Shown here: positions 1 through 8,900 of the stretch, one piece after another
Numbering within the stretch: the stretch's first letter is position 1
Layout of the letters: each line of letters begins with the position of its first letter
Origin: Poseidonocella pacifica
Lineage (GTDB): Bacteria; Pseudomonadota; Alphaproteobacteria; Rhodobacterales; Rhodobacteraceae
Assembly (NCBI RefSeq): GCF_900111875.1
Contig: NZ_FOJU01000006.1
Coordinates: forward strand, 1 to 64,000
Reading direction: 5' to 3'
DNA length: 64,000 bases
Translations under genes and position numbers: made by a program
Notes under the pieces: model-generated
Told to the model about the DNA's origin: nothing
The model's input: the letters and a program-made list of their open reading frames with translations, nothing else
Databases searched by the model: none

Positions 1-472
1 CCGCAAGCAGTTTTTTCCAAAAATCTCACTTTTTTCGAAAAAACACAAATAATGCCCCAAAAACAATCAACTACACGATCACAACCGCTCCAAAACACCC
101 CAACCCAACCCCAAAAACACCCCTCAACACCAACACCTAAACCTTATCCACACACTTACCCACAAAATCACGCCCGAGTCGGAGCAAAGTCAGGACGGTG
201 AGACACGGAAATCCCGAAAAACCCGACATCTGAGTCCGCTACTTCGGAATCATCCCTTAGATGGCCACCTTCTCCTCACGGTTCCCAGCACCCTCTTTGC
301 ATTGCTCTGAACGGCGGAGCCCCCTGCCCCACTATCGAGGGCAAATTGGAACGTCCCCGCTTCTCAGCGCACCTGCCCCCTACATCCGCAGCGTTGACAG
401 GTGGGGAGTTCGGCGACAGGCTGACCTGATCGATTTGATACGTAGTTTATTACATAGTGATTGGAGATCCGC
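1..472. other. Non-coding leader region, G-poor strand with DnaA-box-like sites
   Basis: No convincing gene is visible before the first CDS. The left part contains runs of T and A (about positions 11-46). Between 41 and 171 the plus strand has only three G residues (54, 77 and 87), and none from 88 to 171, a strong strand bias in otherwise GC-rich DNA. Two DnaA-box-like nonamers lie at its right end. From about 172 the composition returns to normal. Short open frames here have no recognisable content. It could be part of a replication origin or a divergent promoter region; the left neighbour is outside the window. Confidence 0.6.
144..164 (+). other. Two DnaA-box-like nonamers in tandem
   Basis: TTATCCACA at 144-152 matches the consensus high-affinity DnaA box, and TTACCCACA at 156-164 differs from it by one base. 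They share orientation and their starts are 12 bp apart. They sit at the edge of an A/C-rich, G-depleted stretch. The match is read directly; function as an origin or as a DnaA-controlled promoter is inference. Confidence 0.45.
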
Positions 473-1588
473 GTGCCCGAAGGACAGGACAACGGCGGGG
501 AGCTAGACGAAGCGGCCCCCAAATTCGACATCAAGGCTTCAAGGACATTTGCCCCCTGGCTAAGTTCCGTGGGTGGCACCATCGCCTTCACTACATATCA
601 GGTCGGCAAGCTTTTCATGATCGGCCTTCATCCTGAGACTGGCCGGGTCTCTGTCTTTGAGAGATCCTTCCCTCGATGCATGGGGCTCGGCGTCGACAAT
701 CGAGACGGCAAGACCACACTCTGGATGTCTTCTCTCTACCAGCTCTGGAGAATGGAAAATTTCCTCGAACCAGGGGCAAAGACACCGGACGGCTTCGATG
801 CCGTCTTTGTACCGGTGGAAGGACGCACCACAGGCGATATCGACATTCACGACATACACTGCCGCGCCGACAGCCGTCTTCCGACATTCGTGGCGACGCG
901 TTTCAATTGCCTCGCGACGCTGGATAGAGAGCACTCCTTCAAGCCTGTCTGGATGCCTCCGTTCATAGATCGGCTCGCTGCAGAGGACCGATGCCACCTG
1001 AATGGTTTCACGATGGAAAACGGCGAGCCAGCCTATGCGACGTGCGTCGCCAAAACCAACGTCGGCGGCGCATGGCGCGATCATCGACAATCTGGCGGAG
1101 CGATTATCGATCTGCGCACTGACGAAATCGTGGCTGATGGCTTGAGCATGCCGCACTCGCCCCGCCTCTACGGAGGTAATCTCTACGTCCTTCAATCCGG
1201 TATAGGCGAATTTGGTCGGATCGATCGCACAACGGGCCAGTTCCAATCCCTCTGCTTCCTGCCGGGGTTTGTCCGTGGAGTGACCTTTGTTGGGGATCAC
1301 GCCATCATAGGGGTCTCGCGTCCGCGCAAGGAGGAAACCTTCAAAGGACTGCCCGTCGATGCTCGGCTCGAGGCTGAGGGACGCTCCCCCAAGTCCATGC
1401 TGGCGGTGGTAAACCTAAACACGGGCGATATTGAACACACGCTAGAGATAACCGGGGTCATTCAGGAACTTTACGATGTCGCGTTCCTGCCCGGCATCAA
1501 GCGCCCCAAGATCCTTGGCTTCAAAACACCTGAGATACGGTTTCAAATCCGCCCAGCCCCCTTCTCTCGATCTGATGAGCCCCGCTAG
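473..1588 (+). CDS. TIGR03032 family protein (beta-propeller-like, function unknown)
   Basis: A 371-residue protein resembling the TIGR03032 family of uncharacterised proteins, which are often found near glycosyltransferases and secreted repeat proteins. Family-like segments are visible: an N-terminal SSVGGTIAFTTYQVGKL stretch, a SFPRCMGLG turn, and a C-terminal ELYDVAFLPG stretch. The repeated short strands with GxL and turn motifs suggest a beta-propeller. There is no signal peptide. The GTG at 473 is chosen because GGAG lies 6 bases before it; a TTG at 461 in the same frame is less likely. The 3' end overlaps the glycosyltransferase start by 14 bases, which implies translational coupling and a shared pathway, perhaps glycosylation of a surface product. 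No enzymatic role can be assigned. Confidence 0.8.
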   Translation: MPEGQDNGGELDEAAPKFDIKASRTFAPWLSSVGGTIAFTTYQVGKLFMIGLHPETGRVSVFERSFPRCMGLGVDNRDGKTTLWMSSLYQLWRMENFLEPGAKTPDGFDAVFVPVEGRTTGDIDIHDIHCRADSRLPTFVATRFNCLATLDREHSFKPVWMPPFIDRLAAEDRCHLNGFTMENGEPAYATCVAKTNVGGAWRDHRQSGGAIIDLRTDEIVADGLSMPHSPRLYGGNLYVLQSGIGEFGRIDRTTGQFQSLCFLPGFVRGVTFVGDHAIIGVSRPRKEETFKGLPVDARLEAEGRSPKSMLAVVNLNTGDIEHTLEITGVIQELYDVAFLPGIKRPKILGFKTPEIRFQIRPAPFSRSDEPR

Positions 1589-2822
1589 ACCCGCCCGCCG
1601 CCGGATCCTGTTCGCCTGGGAACTCGGCGCAAACTACGGTCATGCGGCGCAAATCGATCAGGTTGCCGAGGCGCTTCCAGGGAATGTCGATATATATGTG
1701 GCGGCCTCCGACCTCGCAGCGTTTCGCGCCATTGCGCCAAATCCGGATTTGCGCCTGCTGCCGGCCCCCCGAGCATCAGTGCGTCGCCCCACGACCGGGG
1801 ATACCCCGGCTGTAAACCTGAGCGGGCTCCTCGCCACGGAGGGGTGGGACGATCCCGTCGATCTTGCTACACGGATTGAGGCATGGCGGACGATCTTCCG
1901 CCTCACGAGACCCGATGCCATTGTCTGCCAAGCAGCACCCACAGCCATGCTTGCCGCGCTCGGAGGCCCCTCGTTTCGCGTCACTCTCGGGGCGGGCTAT
2001 GACGTGCCTCCGTCGACGGACCCACTTCCCGCCTTCGACAGAGAGGATGAGACCGCCAAGACTGCCGCGATCGCCGCCGATGCGGTAATGCTGGAGAACA
2101 TCAATTACGCGCGCGCGCGCGTAGGAGAAGCGCCGCTGGCACGCCTGTCAGAAGTCTTTGATGCCGATCTTACCCTGCTTATGACATGGGAGGTCGCCGA
2201 TCACTTCGCCCCCCGCTCCGAACTTGAGCCTCACCCGCCCCCCTATCTCGGCGCGCTCGCCACGACACAGACCGGTGCACGCGCCTCATGGCGAGGCGGC
2301 ACCGCCCCAAAGATCTTTGCATATCTACGCCCAGGAATGCCGGGAACGGCAGCAGCGCTCGGGGCGCTCGATGCCTTGGCCTCATCGGCGGACATCATTC
2401 TTGCGATACCAGGCGTTTCCGCCACAGACCTCCAGCGCCTGCAGGCACGCGGGGTGCAGGTCTACGACGGACCGGTACGCCTCAAGGAAATTCTAGCCAA
2501 GTGCGATCTTGCCATCACCCACGGCAGCAACGGCCTTGGAACTCTTCTGCTCAGCCATGGCGTCCCGCAAATCTGCCTGCCCGGGCATATTGAACAAACC
2601 CTTTTCACCAAAGCGATCGCCAGATCAGGTGCCGGGCTCGGTCTGGGTGGGCAGTACACCTCCGCGACCGTTGCGAAACTTTGCCAAAAGTGTTTGCAGT
2701 CAAAGCGTATCAAGCAAAAAGCCGCGGAAATCAGCGCCGAGATCGGGGCCAAGACTCCATCACGCGCGGCCAAACGTGCGGCCGAATCAATCCTTGAATT
2801 GGTTAACGCGAAGCGGCCCTGA
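1575..2822 (+). CDS. Glycosyltransferase, UGT/MGT-like (GT-B fold)
   Basis: A 415-residue protein with the two-domain layout of GT-B glycosyltransferases of the UDP-glucuronosyltransferase/macrolide-glycosyltransferase type. The N-terminus has a FAWELGANYGHAAQI stretch, like the acceptor-side glycine and histidine region, and the C-terminal half has ITHGSNGLGTLLLSHGVPQI, close to the donor-binding THGGxxS...GVPxV pattern, followed by residues that would contact the sugar nucleotide. The ATG at 1575 lies inside the end of the upstream TIGR03032 gene, so the two are probably made together. It would transfer a sugar from an activated donor to an unknown acceptor in the cytoplasm. Earlier in-frame starts at 1476 would only lengthen the overlap. 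Confidence 0.82.
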   Translation: MSPARPARRRILFAWELGANYGHAAQIDQVAEALPGNVDIYVAASDLAAFRAIAPNPDLRLLPAPRASVRRPTTGDTPAVNLSGLLATEGWDDPVDLATRIEAWRTIFRLTRPDAIVCQAAPTAMLAALGGPSFRVTLGAGYDVPPSTDPLPAFDREDETAKTAAIAADAVMLENINYARARVGEAPLARLSEVFDADLTLLMTWEVADHFAPRSELEPHPPPYLGALATTQTGARASWRGGTAPKIFAYLRPGMPGTAAALGALDALASSADIILAIPGVSATDLQRLQARGVQVYDGPVRLKEILAKCDLAITHGSNGLGTLLLSHGVPQICLPGHIEQTLFTKAIARSGAGLGLGGQYTSATVAKLCQKCLQSKRIKQKAAEISAEIGAKTPSRAAKRAAESILELVNAKRP

Positions 2823-2965
2823 CACCCTGCCTTTCGCAGTCGCAGCATGTGCAAGAAAGCCATAACCATTTGCCGTGGCTAGAAACTTTCTACCCTGCCA
2901 AAAACGACAAACAGGTTAAGATTGTTTCTTAGAATTGTATATTTTCGCAGTTATTTTCAAGGTGT

Positions 2966-5900
2966 ATGGTTATGGGAAACTATGGTTCGCGTACAATTGC
3001 CGGCGAATCCGGGCAATATGATCAAGCTGGCTACCGCGTCTCGGGTATCGGGGACATCAACGGAGACGGGATAGACGACTTCGCGGTAACTGCAAAACGC
3101 GGTGAAAATTACTACGGTCAGGACACAGGTTCCGTCTTCGTGGTGTTCGGTGAAGAAGATGCCGACCTCGACTTTTCCCTCGAAGACATAGACGGCGACA
3201 ATGGCTTCCAGATCCTCCCCGATTCCGATCTGAACTACGGTTCCTATTCTTCCACATTCGGCTCAAGCATTGTGGGACTGGGCGATGTGAATGGCGATGG
3301 CTATGACGACTTCGGAATCGCACACAACGCCACCGCATATGGCAGCTACGGGTACTACGGGTATTACGGGTATTCCGAATACGGCAGCGGCTATGGTGCA
3401 GGGCAAGGTGTCGCCTATGTCATTTTCGGTGGTCAGGATTTTTCGGGAACGACCCACATGGTGGACGATCTCGACCATGTCCGGCTTGACGTCGAGGGAG
3501 AGATTTCTGACCTGCTCAATCTCGGCGACCTCAACGGCGACGGATTCAACGATATTGGTGTCGTCGAGAGAACGCAGGACCGCGTCGTCGAACAGGAATT
3601 CCTCTATGTCTACGACGCCAACGACAATGGGGTCTATGACTACGACCCGGAAGAAAATCCGGACGAATATCTCTCCTGGTCGGATACACGCCAGACCCGC
3701 GTGGACACTCTCACAGGATACATCGTCTTCGGCACGAATGAAGACATCGAAAGCGACGACCCCATCGCGGATCAAGGCGGAAGCGATGTTGTATTCGACC
3801 TCACCGACCTCTCTTCAGAACGGGGTGCGTCCGTAGAACTCGGCGAACAGGCGAATACATACTACGGTGGATACTACTCTGAAGCCGCATTCACCACGTT
3901 CGCGGGCGGCGAGGTAGGCGGATACGACGACGATCCGGCGGGAATGTTCGGGGGTATCGATCTGAACGGCGACGGTTTCGACGACCTCGTGACGCGTCGG
4001 GGTAGCGTTTACTACGATACGGACGGAACCGTCTACTACTTCCGCAGCCCCGAATCCGATGGATATTACAGCTATTCCTACAGTTCTGGCGTCGAAAACT
4101 TCGGCGATGAGCCGACTGTGACGAGCGGCGACGACCAAGCGCAGGTTTTCATCAACACGCAAATGTCCGTCAACCAAGACATGGATATCCTAGCCGGGCT
4201 CGGCAACTTCTCCGGCGACGACGACGCCGAAGAGTTGGCCGTGGGCGGTTTCGCCTATGACGACGACTTCGAAGATTTGCCCGTCTTTACATGGGGCGTC
4301 TATGTCCTGAACGGCCGAAGCGACATTTTTGACTCTGCGGAGGTCAATCTCGATCCCACGGCTGTCGAAGCGGGAGAAGCCTCATTCTTCTTCTCGACGC
4401 AGACGTACGAGCTCGGCGAAACGGAATATTCCTCGCGGCTTGACGTCCAGATGGTGCTCGGTCTTGGAGACATGAACGAGGACGGCATCGACGATATGTT
4501 GATCGCCGGGACACGGTATCTTCCGGATTTTGGTACCCACGTTCAGGCCTACATCGTGCTCGGAACTGAAGCAGAGCGTTCCGGCCTCTTTGATCTGGAT
4601 GAGATGGTGGACGAAGGGAGTGCCTATGTCATCATCGGCGATACCAGCAATTCATACGATCGTATCTGGATGGCGAACGCTGGTGATGTAAACGGCGACG
4701 GCGCTGCCGACATCATTATCGGCGATCCAAGTGACAACAGTGGGAACGGCGTTGCTCTTGTGATCCATGGCGGGGTCGACGCGCTGGAAGCGTCCGACAA
4801 CGCGGATGGCGATGACGATAACCGGATAGCGAACGAAAATACTCGGGTGGATGTCGAAACCGGCCTCGTTGCAATCCAAATTACCATTCAGGATGGCTAC
4901 GTCTCCACCACTGAGAAGGACAGCGAACCCAGCGAAGTGACTTTCACCCTCGGTCGGACAGGGGATCTTTCGGGCGAAGTCACCGTTAACTACGCTGTCG
5001 AGGGCGGTTCAACCAGCTACTACAGCTATTTGCAGGACGCTTCGGAAGCGGATTTCGAAGGCGGAGCCTTTCCGACTGGAACAGCGACTTTCGCCGCGGG
5101 CGAGGCTACGACCACAATCACCGTGCAGATCGCCGGTGATACCTTGAACGAAGGTACCGAAGATTTCTCGGTCGTCTTGTCAGATCCGGAAGCAGAAAGC
5201 GGCGCACCGGTCTCGATCGTCGAGGACAGGGGTCAAGCTCTTATCTACGATAACGATCAGCCGGTATCCTTCTACTCGTCTCATTCCTACGTGCTCGAAG
5301 GCGACGCAGAGAGTGACAACGTGGTGCTGCGCTTCACCGTCGTCAGGACGGGCAAGCAGGATACCGCAGCCAGCGTCGATTATGTTATTTCGCCTTACAG
5401 CGTTCCTTCTATTTCCGCAGACAATGACGACATTGAAGGTGAGTTCACCATTGAGGGAACGCTCGAATTCGCCTCGGGGCAATCGGTCGCCTACATCGAC
5501 ATTCCGATCGCAGAAGACACCCAAGTCGAAAGCACCGAATACCTCACCCTCACACTGAGCAATGCCTACGTCGAGACCGGGACCACGAACTTCACGAGCC
5601 GTGAGTACACCGGCGTCATCACCAACGACGATGTCCCTGCGCAATTCTGGGCTTATGACACCAGCGTAACCGAGAGCGACGATGAAACCGTCGATCTCAT
5701 CTTCGAGATCGTGCGCGGAGGCGACACGACCGTTGATGCAACGGTCGATTACAGGCTGCAAGGGGTCTCCGCCATAGCAGCGGATTTTGAGAGCGGGTTC
5801 ATCGACCCCGACACGGGGGAGCCCTATGAAGGAACCCTGGAATTTGCAGCAGGCGAAACCTCCAAGTTCGTGACACTCAAGGTCGTGGGTGACCAGTTGG

Positions 5901-8900
5901 ACGAAGGGACCGAGAGGGTCAATCTATACCTCTCCAATGCCACAGCAGATAGCGCGGATCCCGCTGAGATCGTAGACAGTATTGGCAACGGCGATATTTA
6001 CGACGATGATCAGCCTGTCTATTTCAGCGTGAACGACCCACGGGTAACAGAAGGCGATACCGGAGATGACCGGACACTTACCTTCACCGTTACCCGTTCC
6101 GGGGCGACGGAAGTCGCAGCTTCAGTAGAATTTTCTCTGGAGGCTTACGTCTCATCGAACGCGGCAGATGAGGACGACTTTGCCTCCGGGTTCCCGCAGT
6201 CGGGTATGTTGGAATTCGCGGCAGGTGAGACCCAGAAGACAGTAACGGCCGTTGTGAGCGGCGACGAGGATGTCGAGCCCGATGAATATGTCCAACTTAT
6301 CCTGTCAAATCCCGATGCAGATGGAGAAAATGCGGAGATCAGCGATGCCTCGGGCATCGGCTACATCTACAATGATGATCAACCGGTCATCTTCCGTGCG
6401 AATGGCGTAACAGTCGACGAAGGCGACGAGGGCGACAGCACCACGATGACTTTGCGGGTTTTCCGCAGCGGTGAAACCGGGGTCGCTGCGACGCTCGACT
6501 ATGAAATCGTGCCCTATACGTCTTCCCAACAGGCCGATGCGGACGATTTCTCCTCGACCTTCCCGACTGACGGCACCCTTGAATTCGCCGCTGGCGAAAC
6601 CTTCAAGGATATCACCCTGACGGTTCAGGGCGATGATATTGAGGAAAGCGATGAGTATGCGCAGGTCTTGTTCAGCAACCCTACCGCAGATGGCGTCGCG
6701 ACACGGCTCGATACAGGCTCAGTAATACTCACCATCCGCAATGACGATGAGCCGGTACATTTCAGCGCCAACTACGCCTCTGCCACCGAAGGCGACGACG
6801 GGGCGACCACGCCGCTCACCTTCACCATCTCCCGTACTGGCGACACAGACGTGGCCGCCTCCGTCGGTTATGATCTGACGCCTTACTCCTCTACGAGCTT
6901 GACTGCCGAGGCAGGAGATTTCGTCGGGGGGCTCCCGCGCACCGGAACGGTCGAATTTGCCGCTGGTGAGACGTCCAAGTCGCTGACCTTCGACATCATC
7001 GACGACAACGTCTTTGAGGGTACCGAATATGTAGAACTGCGCCTGAAGGATCCGAGTGCCCCGGGCCACCCCCAAGGCGCCACGGCGGCGACAAATACCT
7101 ATCTCGGCTTCATCTCCGATGATGAAATCCCGGTCTATTTCCGCGTCTATCGTGCCACGACGACGGAGCGCGACACTGGCGAGACGTCGACACTCCAATT
7201 CCTCGTCCAGCGCAGCGGCGACACAAACGTAGCGGCGACTATCGACTATTCGGTCGACTCCTATCCGTATAGTGGCGCGACCGACGCCGATGTTGTCGGC
7301 AACTTGCCGAAAACCGGGACGCTCTCCTTTGCTGCGGGCGAAACATCAAAATATGTCGAAGTCGAAGTCGAAGGAGACGATGCCGTAGAGGGCACGGAAT
7401 ATCTCAAGATTGATATCTCCAACGCCGTTTCGGCCGATCCCAATGCTCTCACCATCATTCAGACGTCTCAATCCTACGGTACGATTATCGACGATGATGT
7501 TCCCACCTATTTCCGGGTATCTGGTCAGACTGTCATGGAGGGCGACACGGGCGACAGTAACCAGCTTTCCTTCACCGTGGTTAGGTCTGGCGATGTCTCT
7601 GCAGCGGCCAGCGTCAGCTATAACATTGCAGGTGGCACCGCGAACGGAGATGACTTCGACAGCGAATGGCCCACCTCAGGTGTCTTGTCCTTCGCCGCGT
7701 TCGAGACATCGAAGACCGTGACGCTTGGCATTTCCGGCGACGAAGACATCGAGGGCGACGAATATACCTACATGACGCTTTCGAACCCGACCTCCGCCGA
7801 TAGCTCGATCGAAGCGCGACTGTCGAACACCCAAGCCAGTGCGATCATTCGAAACGACGATTTGCCTGCCTATATTTCGGTCAACTCTTCCGCCTACGTC
7901 ACCGAAGGAAACCCCGGAGAAGCGACCGCACTGACATACACTGTCTCGCGGTACGGGGATACGACCTCAAGTGTCAGCGTGGAGTACAATTTTGCTGGCG
8001 ATGGATACACGCCGCTTGACACTTCAGACTTCGAAGGCGGGTTGCCCCAAGCGGGAACTCTGACCTTCGCTGCGGGCGAAACGTCGCGCACTCTTTCCTT
8101 CGCCATTGCCGAAGACGAGGACATCGAAGGCCATGAGCGAGGGCGTCTCACCCTGTCCGATCCGACTGTGGTAAGCGGTGATCCCGACGCCACTGTGCAA
8201 ATCACCCGGGCCGTGGGGTACGGCATCGTCTACAATGACGACTTCGCGCCCCGCATCACCATGACCGCAAATGGCTCCACTTGGGGCGCGTCGGTGGCAG
8301 AGGGGAATTCCGGCTATACCGACGTTGTCCTCGCATTCGTCCGTGACGGAGACACCGATGGCGAAGTGACGGTGAATTTCGATCTTCTCACTAACACCGG
8401 CTCCGTCTTCGCAGCGGACAGCAACGACATAGATGGCTTCCTTCCAAAAACCGGGAATTCCGTCACCATTGCCGATGGTGAGACCACGGCCACCTATACG
8501 GTCCGGATCAATGGCGACGGATTGATCGAAGCGAACGAAAGCTTCCGCGCCCAGATCACGTCGGTCGGTGCCGAACCCGGGAAGGAGTACCAACTGGTCA
8601 ACAGCTCCTCCACCATCACCATTCGCAACGACGATGGCCGCCCGCCAATCCCTGAGCTTCCATTCGATGTGGATGGCGACGGCGTGATCGAAGACGGCGA
8701 ATTCATCCGCGTCGAAGCGGATGTGTTTGGCGACCCCCATATCGTGACTCTCGACGGGCTTGGCTATGATTTCCAGGCGGTAGGCGAATATGTCCTCGTG
8801 GAAACCACCGACGGGGCGACAAACCCGTTCTCCGTTCAGGTTCGCTTCGAAGCCTTCCCGGGCTCCGACCTTGTATCCGTCACAACGCGTATGGCCGTAG

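Noticed and set aside
3340-3375. Short tandem repeat GGGTATTACGGG-like within the giant gene, looking like a CRISPR or satellite
   Set aside because: It is in frame and encodes a Tyr/Gly-rich patch (GYYGYYGYSEYG); units are too short and without spacers.
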